In this document: positions 1-8,107 of the stretch, one piece after another
Position numbering within the stretch: the first letter of the stretch is position 1
Layout: the number at the start of each line of letters is the position of its first letter
Assembly: GCA_965203135.1 (NCBI GenBank)
Contig: CBDBBO010000003.1
Location: 124,001-188,000 of the forward strand
Source of the DNA: CATOSD01 sp965203135
Lineage (GTDB): Bacteria > Chloroflexota > Dehalococcoidia > Lucifugimonadales > CATOSD01
Length of the DNA: 64,000 nucleotides
Reading direction: 5' to 3'
Position numbers and translations under genes: made by a program
Notes under the pieces: generated by a model
Database searches by the model: none
What the model saw: only the letters and a program-made list of their open reading frames with translations
Told to the model about the DNA's origin: nothing

Positions 1-1
1 G

Positions 2-727
2 GACACCAAGCACTTCTTCGACAACCGCTACGGCACCGGCCAGAGCACTCTGGATGGCATAACCCGCGCCACGAACATCCTGTGGGCCGGCAAAAAGGTC
101 GTAGTAGCCGGATACGGCTGGTGCGGCAAGGGCTTCGCGCTGCGCGCCAAGGGAATGGGCGCGCACACCATAGTAACCGAGGTCAGCCCCATACGGGCGC
201 TGGAGGCCGTAATGGACGGCCACCAGGTGATGTCTATGGACGACGCCGCCGAAGTCGGCGACGTGTTCGTCACCCTGACGGGCGGTATGGCCGCCATCGG
301 CCGCCGGCACGTGGAGGCGATGAAGGACGGCGCGATCATGGCGAACAGCGGCCACTTCGACGTCGAGATAGACATCAACGCGCTGGAGGAACTGTCGGAC
401 GGCAAGCAGGAGGCCCGCCCCAACGTGGACGAGTACCTGATGGGCGACGGACGCAAGCTCTACCTGCTTGGAGAAGGCCGACTGATCAACCTCGCCGCCG
501 CCGAGGGCCACCCTTCAGCGGTGATGGACATGAGCTTCGCCAACCAGGCGCTCTGCGCCGAGTACATGGCCCAGACGGCGCACACCCTGGAGCCGCAAGT
601 CTACGAGGTTCCGCGCGACATAGACCAGGAGGTCGGGCGGCTCAAGCTGCTGTCGATGGGCATCACCATCGACAGCCTGGACGCCGCGCAGGAGCAGTAC
701 CTGGCCAGTTGGCAGGCCGGAACCTAA
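2..727 (+). CDS. ahcY: S-adenosylhomocysteinase, C-terminal part (5' end outside window)
   Basis: Hydrolyses S-adenosylhomocysteine to adenosine and homocysteine, clearing the product of SAM-dependent methylation. The reading frame is open from base 2. It contains the conserved block NRYGTGQSTLDGI, then the NAD-binding glycine loop VVVAGYGWCGKG and the following TEVSPIRALEA. The protein ends EQYLASWQAGT and lacks the KPDHYRY-type tail of the longer bacterial/eukaryotic enzymes, so it belongs to the shorter class. About 240 C-terminal residues are present. metK follows 48 bases downstream on the same strand, so the two probably form a methyl-cycle operon. Confidence 0.95.
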   Translation, partial: DTKHFFDNRYGTGQSTLDGITRATNILWAGKKVVVAGYGWCGKGFALRAKGMGAHTIVTEVSPIRALEAVMDGHQVMSMDDAAEVGDVFVTLTGGMAAIGRRHVEAMKDGAIMANSGHFDVEIDINALEELSDGKQEARPNVDEYLMGDGRKLYLLGEGRLINLAAAEGHPSAVMDMSFANQALCAEYMAQTAHTLEPQVYEVPRDIDQEVGRLKLLSMGITIDSLDAAQEQYLASWQAGT

Positions 728-775
728 CACCAATTTCAAAGTCCCTTCCCCCCAAATCACAAGGAGAAACGCTTT

Positions 776-2005
776 ATGTCACATAGCTTCAACAGCGCAG
801 AGTCGTACCTGTTCACGTCGGAGTCCGTAACCGGAGGACATCCGGACAAGCTCTGCGACCAGATCTCGGACGCGGTGCTCGACGCCATCCTGGAAAACGA
901 CCCCATGGCCCGCGTGGCCTGTGAGGTCTCCTGCACCACCGGACTGGTGGTGGTGATGGGCGAGATCACCACCGAGACTTACGTCGACATTCCGACGCTT
1001 GTGCGGGACACCATCCGAGACGCAGGTTACACAGACTCTTCACTTGGCTTCGATTACGAGTCCTGCGGTGTTGTAGTGTCCGTGAAGGAGCAGTCCCAAG
1101 ACATCTCCGAGGGCGTCACAACCGCCCTCGAGAGCCGCGGCGCTGATGCCGCCGACCGCGAGGTGGAGGTCGGCGCCGGAGACCAGGGAATGATGGTCGG
1201 CTTCGCCAGCAACGACACTCCCGAGCTGATGCCCCTGCCGATAGCCCTGTCGCACAGGCTTTGCCAGCAGATGACCAAGGTCCGCGAGTCGGGCCTCCTA
1301 CGGTACATGCGGCCTGACGGCAAGTCCCAGGTCACTGTCGAGTACTCCCACGGCAAGGCCAAGCGCATCGACACGGTGGTGATGAGCACGCAGCACACCC
1401 CCGACGTGGACCAGGAGACGATACGGAGGGACCTAGTAGAGCACGTGGCCAAGCCGATCCTTCCGCCTGATCTCGTCGACGCCGACACCAAGTTCGTCGT
1501 CAACCCGTCCGGCCGCTTCGTCGTGGGCGGGCCGGTCGGGGACGCCGGGCTAACCGGGCGCAAGATTCTCGTGGATACCTACGGCGGCTTCGCCCGTCAC
1601 GGCGGCGGCGCATTCTCAGGCAAGGACCCGACGAAGGTCGACCGCTCCGCCGCCTACGCCGCGCGCTACGCCGCCAAGAACATCGTGGCCGCCGGCCTCG
1701 CCGACCGCCTGGAGATCCAGGTGTCCTACGCCATCGGCGTGGCGACGCCAACGTCTATATCCGTGGAGGCGTTCGGGACCAACAAGGTGCCCGACAGCCG
1801 CATAGTCGAGCTGGTTGACGAGCACTTCGACCTCCGTCCCGGCGCGATCATCCGCGACCTCGACCTTCGCCGCCCCATCTACAAGCAGACCGCCTCCTAC
1901 GGACACTTCGGGCGCGACGACCTCGACCTGCCCTGGGAGCGCACCGACAAGGCCGACGCTCTGCGGGAAGCGGCGTTCGGCGTGGCCCGAGCCGGGGCGC
2001 GGTAG
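776..2005 (+). CDS. metK: S-adenosylmethionine synthetase
   Basis: Makes S-adenosylmethionine from methionine and ATP. The 409-residue product is close to the usual bacterial length. It shows GHPDKLCDQISDA at residues 21-33 (ATP/Mg site), the GAGDQGMMVGFA signature and the glycine-rich GGGAFSGKDPTKVDRS loop. The ATG has a good Shine-Dalgarno (AAGGAGA, about 8 bases upstream). It lies just after ahcY, so synthesis and recycling of the methyl donor are probably co-transcribed. The 48-base gap is too short to hold a SAM riboswitch, and none is visible. Confidence 0.97.
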   Translation: MSHSFNSAESYLFTSESVTGGHPDKLCDQISDAVLDAILENDPMARVACEVSCTTGLVVVMGEITTETYVDIPTLVRDTIRDAGYTDSSLGFDYESCGVVVSVKEQSQDISEGVTTALESRGADAADREVEVGAGDQGMMVGFASNDTPELMPLPIALSHRLCQQMTKVRESGLLRYMRPDGKSQVTVEYSHGKAKRIDTVVMSTQHTPDVDQETIRRDLVEHVAKPILPPDLVDADTKFVVNPSGRFVVGGPVGDAGLTGRKILVDTYGGFARHGGGAFSGKDPTKVDRSAAYAARYAAKNIVAAGLADRLEIQVSYAIGVATPTSISVEAFGTNKVPDSRIVELVDEHFDLRPGAIIRDLDLRRPIYKQTASYGHFGRDDLDLPWERTDKADALREAAFGVARAGAR

Positions 2006-2036
2006 AGTCCCCCGCACCGGTGGCGGAAGACGTGCC

Positions 2037-3461
2037 ATGACCATACGCTTCGGCACAGACGGTTGGCGGGCGCTAATCGCAGAGGACTTCACGTTCGACA
2101 ACGTGCGCCTCTGCGCCCAGGGTACCGCCGCCTACCTGCAGCGATCCGGGCAGGCCGCGCGCGGCCTCGTCGTGGGCTACGACACACGTTTCGCCTCCGA
2201 CCGGTTCGCCGCGACTGTCGCGGGCGTGGTCGCCGCCAACGGCATCCCGGTCTTCCTGTGCGACCGTCCCGCGCCGACGCCCGTCGTGTCCTACAACCTC
2301 GTCACGCTCGACGCCGGCGGGGGCGTCGTCATCACCGCGAGCCACAATCCCGCCGAGTGGAACGGCTTCAAGTTCAAGGGCGAGTCGGGCGGCAGCGCCC
2401 CCCAGGAGACCGTCGACGAGCTGGAGCAATCCATCGCCGAGGCGGCCGAGGATACCGCCGACATTCAGGAACTGTCCCTGCCGCGGGCGGAGGCGCGCGG
2501 CCTCTTGCAGTACGTCGACCCGGAATCTACCTACCTGGGCCACGCCGCGTCCCTCGTGGACCTGCAGAGCATCAGGGACGCCGGCCTCAGCGTGGTGGTC
2601 GACTCGATGTTCGGGGCGGGCGCGGGCTACTTCGACAAGCTGCTGTCGGGCGGCGCGACGCGCGTCACCGAGATCAACGGCGAGGCCAATCCGGCGTTTC
2701 CGGGCCTGGCGCAGCCCGAACCGCTTGCGCACAACCTTGGTCGCCTGCTTGCGCTCGTGCCCTCCGCCGGCGCGGACGTGGGGCTGGCGACTGACGGCGA
2801 CGCCGACCGCCTGGGCGTGGTCGACGAGAACGGCCGGTTTCTCACCACGCTCGAAACGTTCGCCCTGCTCTGCCTGTACCACTTGGAGGTGCTCCACCGC
2901 CGCGGCCCCATCGTGCGCTCCATCACCATGACCAGCATGGTGGACAAGCTGGGCGAGCGGTACGGCGTCCCCGTCTTCGACACGCCGGTCGGGTTCAAGC
3001 ACCTCGGCCCGGTGATGATCCGGGAGGGCGCGCTGCTCGCGGGCGAGGAGAGCGGCGGATACGCCATCCAGGGCAACGTGCCCGAGCGCGACGGCATCCT
3101 CAGCGGCCTGCTCATTCTCGACATGATGGTGCAGACCGGCAGGAGTCTGCCCGAGCTCCTGGAGATGCTGACCGACATCGTGGGTCCGCACTACTACGAC
3201 CGCTGGGACGTCGAGTTCGACGCGGAGGAGACCGACGACGTGCACGCGCGGCTGCGGTCGGCCAGCTTCTCGTCGCTGGCCGGACTGCAGGTGGATGCGA
3301 TAGACACCCGCGACGGCTACCGCTTCGTCCTGGAGGGCGGCTACTGGGGCCTGGTGCGCTTCTCCGGCACCGAGCCGCTGCTGCGCATATACGCCGAGGC
3401 CGACTCGCCGGAGACGGTGGAAGACCTGCTGGACGAGCTGCGCGACATCGCGGGCGTGTAG
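2037..3461 (+). CDS. Phosphoglucomutase/phosphomannomutase family protein
   Basis: Alpha-D-phosphohexomutase that moves phosphate between C6 and C1 of a hexose, feeding sugar-nucleotide synthesis. The 474-residue product has all four family signatures: phosphoserine loop TASHNP (Ser about 102), metal-binding loop DGDADR, sugar-specificity loop GEESGG and C-terminal phosphate loop RFSGTEPLLR. I start it at ATG 2037 because the protein then begins directly with the family N-terminus IRFGTDGWR; an upstream in-frame start would overlap metK. It follows metK by 31 bases. Which sugar it uses (Glc, Man or GlcN) cannot be told from sequence alone. Confidence 0.9.
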   Translation: MTIRFGTDGWRALIAEDFTFDNVRLCAQGTAAYLQRSGQAARGLVVGYDTRFASDRFAATVAGVVAANGIPVFLCDRPAPTPVVSYNLVTLDAGGGVVITASHNPAEWNGFKFKGESGGSAPQETVDELEQSIAEAAEDTADIQELSLPRAEARGLLQYVDPESTYLGHAASLVDLQSIRDAGLSVVVDSMFGAGAGYFDKLLSGGATRVTEINGEANPAFPGLAQPEPLAHNLGRLLALVPSAGADVGLATDGDADRLGVVDENGRFLTTLETFALLCLYHLEVLHRRGPIVRSITMTSMVDKLGERYGVPVFDTPVGFKHLGPVMIREGALLAGEESGGYAIQGNVPERDGILSGLLILDMMVQTGRSLPELLEMLTDIVGPHYYDRWDVEFDAEETDDVHARLRSASFSSLAGLQVDAIDTRDGYRFVLEGGYWGLVRFSGTEPLLRIYAEADSPETVEDLLDELRDIAGV

Positions 3462-3767
3462 CCTGGTTCCCACCTCCCGGCGTCGTCCCCGGCCCCACTT
3501 TCACGGCCACAAGCCGCGCGGTGAGGTAAAATCTGCGCATTTCTGCACCATTCCGCACAATCCCTAGCTGGGAGTGGCCGCGATCGCGCTCAATTCTGTC
3601 CCGCCGAAGTGAGCATTCTGGCGCAGAAACGTCCTGTTGCGTGGCAGAAGAGGACAGGGGTAAGTGCTGGTGGCCGGTGGCCGCACTCGCGCCATCAACC
3701 CCATCCTGGCCTTCCCCCATCAAGGGGGAAGGGACTTTGAAAAGGCCCGGGGCGGGTCGGTCCCGCG
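3462..3767. other. Intergenic stretch with no gene
   Basis: No coding frame here looks real on either strand. The right half carries a copy of the dispersed CCTTCCCCC...GGGGGAAGG palindrome (separate entry), and the stretch leads into the insertion-sequence island. Confidence 0.6.
3697..3738. repeat. Dispersed palindrome, family A, copy 1
   Basis: Matches the recurring unit CCCCATCCT-(A/G)(A/G)-CCTTCCCCC-N4-GGGGGAAGGGAC found at many gene junctions in this window. The two arms CTTCCCCC and GGGGGAAG can form a hairpin. The copy here has ATCA in the centre. It is followed by a second palindrome-like motif (GCGGGCGGGTTTGAAACC) that also recurs near 7.99 kb and 53.06 kb. Confidence 0.75.
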
Positions 3768-3799
3768 GGCGGGTTTGAAACCATCCGCTCCAACTAATT
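3768..3799. repeat. Left arm of an inverted repeat flanking the IS island
   Basis: The arm reads GGCGGGTTTGAAACC followed by ATCCGCTCCAACTAATT. Its near-perfect reverse complement lies at 6027-6058 on the far side of both insertion sequences. With the IS elements removed the arms would join around CCAACTAATTAGTTGG, a perfect palindrome. Confidence 0.7.
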
Positions 3800-5122
3800 C
3801 TTTGTCTCGGCGGTTTTTGACCGTGGAGAGCAGTTGCGTCCGGCGTAGCGAGGTGTACGGGTGAGCGCCAGTCCTGGTGGTGCGGGTGTTATAGCATCGG
3901 TGGGTATATTGGGCGTCTGGACGCGGGTTCTTCGGGAAGGTCGTATGAAGCCGAGCCGGCGCCCACTCTCCACGAATATCTTCACAGGGTCTCTGCCTTC
4001 GTAGGCGTACTGGGGAGCATACTCCACCAGAAGGGCGATAGACACCTCGAACGGGTCGACCTCCGCCTTGTGAGCAATCTCCATCCTCAGCGACTGCAGC
4101 ACCTGAGAGATGATCAGCGTCGCCCATACCTGCTGGTGTATCACCACCCGCTTGGCAGACCACAGAAGCCTCAGCTTCAGGTGCTGTTTGGCCAGCCTGA
4201 AGGCCATCTCGATGTCCCACCTGCGAGCATACAACTGGGCCATCGTCGCGATAGGCAACGTACTCGGCTCGAGTACGTTGGTGATGTAGCGGTGCATCGT
4301 CCGGCCCTGTCTGAACGTCACCAGCCGAACCGCGTGCCTGGCCCGGTCTGAGCGGTGCGCACCCAGCCACACTATCCCGTCGAACATCTCGCCCCGACGA
4401 TAGTAGGTGTGGATCTCCTTGTAGCTGGTCTTCTGCCTCAGCCTGCTCAGCCAGTACATCTTCCGGTCGGTGAGCCAGTCGAACCAGGCGAAGCCGAAAT
4501 ACCCCAGGTCCGCCAACACCAAAGTCCCCGCAGACAACTCGGAGGCCAACTCCCGCGCCGAAACCTTCTCGTTCTGGCGGGGGTTCGAGTGAAAGCTCAC
4601 CTTTCGCCACAACTGGCGCCGCACGTCGAACACTCCCCCAAGCTTGCCGGGCAACAGACGGCTGTCTCCATCGGGCACTTTCCTCAGAGTGGGAACCGTT
4701 CTCGCCACCTTGTCCAGCGTGCTCTCGTCTATGCACACCACCTCGCTTGCGAACGGCGCCAGTTCCGCAGACCCGACATCGCAAAGCCTGCCTTCCAACA
4801 CCCCGGTGATGTGCTCGAATATCCTCTCGAACGGCGCCGTTCCCGCGCTGTGCAGCCGCTTGTAGACCGCCTGGTCGGTGACCTCGAATCGAGGCCAAAA
4901 CCACAGACTGCGCTCCGAAATGAGACGCCACAGCGCCAACTGGCTGTTGAACCCTCTCACCACGCACACCAGCAGCCCCGCCCACAGCGCCATGGCGGGC
5001 AGTATGCGCGGCCTGCCGGGACCCTTGTACTCGTGGTTCAGCTTCATACCCGCCAAACACTGCTGAATGAACTCCTCTACGCCCCCGACAATGTCCGCGT
5101 CATCCCTGACATCCGTGCCCAT
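3794..5122 (-). CDS. IS4-family transposase (DDE, DDE_Tnp_1 type)
   Basis: Moves its own insertion sequence by DDE chemistry. The 442-residue product contains a first Asp in VVCIDEST, a second Asp in VLADLGYFG, and the IS4-type Y-R-E-K signature in YARRWDIEMAFRLAKQ. There is no frameshift or internal stop, so it may be active. The last 30-40 residues (after GRRLGFIRP) have no family character, and the stop codon falls inside the flanking repeat arm, so the native C-terminus may be shorter. I could not find convincing terminal inverted repeats or a target duplication, so element boundaries are not given. Confidence 0.88.
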   Translation of the reverse strand: MGTDVRDDADIVGGVEEFIQQCLAGMKLNHEYKGPGRPRILPAMALWAGLLVCVVRGFNSQLALWRLISERSLWFWPRFEVTDQAVYKRLHSAGTAPFERIFEHITGVLEGRLCDVGSAELAPFASEVVCIDESTLDKVARTVPTLRKVPDGDSRLLPGKLGGVFDVRRQLWRKVSFHSNPRQNEKVSARELASELSAGTLVLADLGYFGFAWFDWLTDRKMYWLSRLRQKTSYKEIHTYYRRGEMFDGIVWLGAHRSDRARHAVRLVTFRQGRTMHRYITNVLEPSTLPIATMAQLYARRWDIEMAFRLAKQHLKLRLLWSAKRVVIHQQVWATLIISQVLQSLRMEIAHKAEVDPFEVSIALLVEYAPQYAYEGRDPVKIFVESGRRLGFIRPSRRTRVQTPNIPTDAITPAPPGLALTRTPRYAGRNCSPRSKTAETKN

Positions 5123-5209
5123 GATCGCTCAACTCCACCTCCTCAGTAGTCCCCCAACGCTACCACCAAAAGAGAGGTCTGACCAAGCAACGCAACGATG
5201 CCACACCAA

Positions 5210-5982
5210 TTAGGGTCTGTTCACACTACGTAAGGCATCGAAGATGATTGCGAACAAGACAAAGCCGACGTAGAGCGCGTCAAGCTTGTCATAGCGCGTG
5301 AATACTCTCCGATACCCCTTCAAACGACGGAACAGCCGCTCCACTTCATTCCGCCTCTTGTACAGTTCCTTGTCATACTCCCAGGGCTCCAGGCGACTTG
5401 TCAGGGGCGGAACAACAGGTGTGAACCCCAGGTCGAAGGCCAACCGGCGTGTCTGGTCGCCCGAATAAGCGCGATCCATCACCAGAGGGGGATTCCCTTG
5501 TTGCGGCCCCATCCGGTTGAGCAGTTTGCGCCCCTCCGGGCCATCGTGGGCCTGGCCGGGAGAGAGGGAGAACGCTAAGGGTGTCCGATCATCCGCGGCA
5601 ACCATATGAAGCTTGGTCGTCCATCCACCTCGAGACTTGCCGATGGACTGTGGTCCGTTTTTTTGGCCGCGCCCGTGCCGTCGGGATGCACCTTGATGGA
5701 GGTGCTGTCGAGTGAAGCCACCTCGATGGTGACCTTGACGATCCCCTTTCGTTGAAGCTGTTCGAACACTCGATCGAGCACTCCGCTCTTGGCCCAGCGG
5801 TTCATGCGTGTGTAGACGGTGTGCCAGTTGCCAAAGCGTTTTGGCAGTCCTCGCCACTTGCAACCGTGTTCTGCGACGTACAGAATAGCGTTGAGTATCT
5901 GGATGTTCGCAATGGTTACATTGCCACGCTGCACGGGCAGGTACGACTCGATGAGTTGGTATTGGGCTTGTGTGAGTTCCAT
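5210..5982 (-). CDS. IS5-family transposase, two frames joined by -1 frameshift
   Basis: DDE transposase encoded as orfA (5982 down to about 5660) and orfB in the -1 frame. The join is at a run of seven A on the coding strand (5664-5658), a classic slippery site for this group; the fused protein reads through AAKKNGPQSIGK. The first Asp is in ASLDSTSIK, the second in LVMDRAYSGD, and the Glu in RRNEVERLFRRLKGYRR. Both halves are intact. The stop codon TAA is at 5212-5210: its TA is the duplicated target dinucleotide, so the reading frame runs to the very end of the element. Start is ATG 5982 (MELTQAQ). Confidence 0.88.
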
Positions 5983-6026
5983 ACATCTATGATAACATAC
6001 CCAAACCCCTTAGTGTGAACAGGCCC
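5213..6026 (-). mobile_element. Complete IS5-family insertion sequence, 814 bp
   Basis: Terminal inverted repeats are visible: GGGTCTGTTCACACTA at 5213 inward and, read from the other end at 6026, GGGCCTGTTCACACTA. The element is flanked on both sides by TA (5211-5212 and 6027-6028), the target duplication expected for this group. The single transposase gene fills almost the whole element. It is inserted inside the right arm of the palindrome that also contains the IS4-type gene. Confidence 0.88.
5658..5664 (-). promoter_or_regulatory. Slippery A7 site for -1 frameshift in IS5 transposase
   Basis: Seven T on the + strand give AAAAAAA on the coding strand, exactly where the orfA frame must change to the orfB frame to give a full DDE domain. 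Confidence 0.7.
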
Positions 6027-6058
6027 TAGTTGGAGCGGATGGTTGCAAACCCGCCCCT
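6027..6058. repeat. Right arm of the inverted repeat flanking the IS island
   Basis: TAGTTGGAGCGGATGG followed by TTGCAAACCCGCC is the reverse complement of 3768-3799 with one mismatch. It continues into CCCTACAGG and a half copy of the family A palindrome (GAGGGGGAAGGGAC, about 6070-6083). Confidence 0.7.
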
Positions 6059-6171
6059 ACAGGTTGGCGAGGGGGAAGGGACAATGGGAAGATGGGCGTC
6101 ACAAGACGGGCATCATCGTCATTCCTGTAGATGTCTGCTAATGCGTCTGGCCAAGTGTTCCACCACTTCAC

Positions 6172-7536
6172 TTAACAGGGTTGGTCATCGTCGTCGACAT
6201 CGAAATCGTATTCGACGTGGGATTCCTCTTCCGATTCGGGCAATGCAAATGGTGTGTAGGTGAACTCCTCTTCCCGGGTTTGCCCGACTGACCACGTGCC
6301 CAAGGCGGCGTCAAGAAGTTCAATCAGTGAGGTTTCCAGGTCCCACACCCCATGTTTGGTTTCGTAATCTTCGTTGTCGTCCGACACGTCGCCCATTTCC
6401 GCCTCTTCGACATCTTCCTGTAACTGAAATGCGGAACGATATGCGACTCCCAGGTTCGTTGCAGTCCCTTCCAGGATAGACTCCATCAGATTGTAGTATG
6501 TTTGATCGTATAGCTCTTTCACATGAGGATTAATGTCCCCTCTCATCATTCCCATTGAAGTGTGAAACAGTAGACTATAACGCAATGCAGTCAGTGGCGA
6601 TTGCAAAGACCAACCTTCCGTTTCCCATTCCCACCCTGGACACCTTCCGGAATCTTCCAGTATTCCGCAAATATGGCGCTTCACGCCGTCCGGGAGTTTT
6701 TCGTCAGCACCCATGAAGTCGAGGTTTTCAAGTGGCATGACCGGCTCTTCTTCTGGCCCATCAACACAGAGGAGCTTGTACTTCGCCAAGTCTTCGTATG
6801 GGAACGTCCATCGGAAGGGGAATCGCTCGCCGTCATAAGTGATTCGGCCGGAACCTCGCGCGATAAGCAGTTCGCTCTCGCTCTTGAGCTCTTCAAGTGT
6901 CATCGACACTCTCACCAGTTGCTCCTCGTCAAAGTTCAGTAGGCCTTCAAAATCCCTCATGGTAGGTGGTTCGAACACAGGGACTTCCCCGAGCCATCTG
7001 GTCATCGCTTCAGTGGAACGAAGACTTGATACAGGGAAGGCGGAGAGTCCGAGGCCGCTGGCCAGAAGTGATGGACCTCCGTCGCGGCTGATGAGCGCCG
7101 AAGCGACATGAGGCCGGTGTGTTGCACAGGCCTCCGCCAATCTGAGCAGTCCAGCGTCAACTTTGCCCACGACTCTCTCGATACGTTTCTGCTCCAAGGT
7201 AGGAGTTTCTGGCAGTGGTGGTGTTTCCACCGTGATGAGCCAAAGACCGTCTCCTAGCTGGATCCCAAAATCGGGCTTGCCTTGCTCAAAGTACTTGTAC
7301 AGAATCCTCAGTGCTCGGTCAGCCTTCCGCCGTGTTTGCTTGTCGCGACCTCCCTTGGATAGTGAAATCAGTTCGGTAATGCACAGTATAGGGATGACGA
7401 GGAGGAATTCTCCGTCTGCGCTGATTTCGTATGAGTCAAGACGTGGGACGTCCATAGCCGTGTTGGTGTCGAGCAACAGCACTGCCCGTGGCTGGATGCG
7501 CTCGACGGCATTGATGAGGTTCTCCGGCGCTTGCAT
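6172..7536 (-). CDS. PIN-domain protein with uncharacterised acidic C-terminal region
   Basis: I do not recognise a named family, but the N-terminal ~175 residues form a PIN-type nuclease domain with all four acidic positions: Asp23 in LLLDTN, Glu55 in CITELIS, Asp127 in KVDAGLLRLA and Asp152 in ISRDGG. The DTN...P layout resembles the PIN domain found before PhoH ATPases. Residues ~180-454 match nothing I know and end in a very acidic stretch (ESEEES, DVDDDD). The ATG at 7536 has a strong Shine-Dalgarno (AGGGAG, 6-7 bases upstream) and is preferred to an upstream in-frame ATG. Base composition is clearly more AT-rich than neighbours and it sits between IS elements and a MITE, so it is probably horizontally acquired. 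A role in RNA cleavage is inference. Confidence 0.75.
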   Translation of the reverse strand: MQAPENLINAVERIQPRAVLLLDTNTAMDVPRLDSYEISADGEFLLVIPILCITELISLSKGGRDKQTRRKADRALRILYKYFEQGKPDFGIQLGDGLWLITVETPPLPETPTLEQKRIERVVGKVDAGLLRLAEACATHRPHVASALISRDGGPSLLASGLGLSAFPVSSLRSTEAMTRWLGEVPVFEPPTMRDFEGLLNFDEEQLVRVSMTLEELKSESELLIARGSGRITYDGERFPFRWTFPYEDLAKYKLLCVDGPEEEPVMPLENLDFMGADEKLPDGVKRHICGILEDSGRCPGWEWETEGWSLQSPLTALRYSLLFHTSMGMMRGDINPHVKELYDQTYYNLMESILEGTATNLGVAYRSAFQLQEDVEEAEMGDVSDDNEDYETKHGVWDLETSLIELLDAALGTWSVGQTREEEFTYTPFALPESEEESHVEYDFDVDDDDQPC

Positions 7537-7556
7537 GAGTAACTCCCTGTTGGCGC

Positions 7557-7562
7557 ATTGTA
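7557..7562 (-). promoter_or_regulatory. Possible -10 box of the PIN-domain gene
   Basis: TACAAT on the coding strand, 20 bases before the start codon and upstream of its Shine-Dalgarno. No good -35 is seen at standard spacing, so this is tentative. Confidence 0.35.
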
Positions 7563-7700
7563 CAATTCTGAGTTCAGCTTGACCACTGGTGGTTATGAAT
7601 CGCGGCTGTGGCACTTTAGTAGGTGGCTTCACGGAGGCTTCCCCGACTCAAGGTTGAGATGGATAGGTTCTGGAGCATTCGGGGGTTGTTCGCGAGTCGT

Positions 7701-7942
7701 CACCCCCATCCTAACCTTCCCCCGTCAAACGCGTGATGCATATTAAAGTGGCCGATATGCCTGTTTAGGGCGGTTTTCGGGCCAAAAGCCGCCAACTTGG
7801 CGGGTGCTAGGGCTGTGCTGAGTCTAAGATGGTGCCTAAACCTCAAAAAAGGGCCATCAAACTCGGTTATCCACATCAGCCTGCTTCTTGTGTGGTAGTT
7901 CCACAAGTCTAATTTGCATCACACGTGTCAAGGGGGAAGGGA
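7701..7942. repeat. Dispersed palindrome, family A, copy 3, split by a MITE
   Basis: The left half (CACCCCCATCCTAACC then TTCCCCCGTCAA) ends at 7728 and the right half (GTCAAGGGGGAAGGGAC) resumes at 7927. With the intervening 198 bases and one GTCAA removed, a normal copy of the palindrome is restored. Confidence 0.75.
7729..7926. mobile_element. MITE-like non-autonomous element, 198 bp
   Basis: The ends are inverted repeats: ACGCGTGATGCATATTA at the left and, read inward from the right, ACGTGTGATGCAAATTA. It is bordered by a 5-bp direct repeat GTCAA (7724-7728 and 7927-7931). It carries no credible gene. The intact palindrome on either side makes the insertion boundaries exact. The parent transposase family is not identifiable from this copy. 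Confidence 0.72.
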
Positions 7943-7954
7943 CTCTTGGCAATC

Positions 7955-8015
7955 ACCACACGTTCCCCCTGCGAGGGGGAGGGGACCGGCGGGCAGGTTT
8001 CAAACCTGCCCTACG
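7955..8015. repeat. Dispersed palindromes upstream of the dehydrogenase operon
   Basis: Contains TTCCCCCTGCGAGGGGGA followed by GGCAGGTTTCAAACCTGCC, two hairpin-forming motifs of the same dispersed family. Confidence 0.65.
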
Positions 8016-8068
8016 GGCAATCACCCTACCGGGACAGTTACCCCGGATGGCCCGCATGTGGCCTGTGC

Positions 8069-8074
8069 TATAAT
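8069..8074 (+). promoter_or_regulatory. -10 box for the 2-oxoacid dehydrogenase operon
   Basis: TATAAT, 34 bases before the E1 alpha start codon. No clear -35 hexamer is seen 16-18 bases upstream. Confidence 0.5.
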
Positions 8075-8107
8075 CCGCGCAATTCATACTTGACGGGAGG
8101 TTGCGCT

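Noticed and set aside
82..786. Long + strand open frames over ahcY, metK and pgm in other frames
   Set aside because: Arg/Pro/Gly-rich translations without domains, caused by high GC; the true genes are in other frames and have full family motifs.
776..1000. SAM riboswitch before metK
   Set aside because: The gap after ahcY is 48 bases and shows no k-turn or SAM-aptamer elements.
3887..5208. Terminal inverted repeats for the IS4-type element (GGTGT...GCATCG at both ends)
   Set aside because: The match needs a gap, is short, and no target duplication flanks it, so boundaries were not assigned.
7700..7906. 68-codon minus-strand frame inside the MITE
   Set aside because: Crosses the element boundary, no Shine-Dalgarno, no similarity to any protein type.
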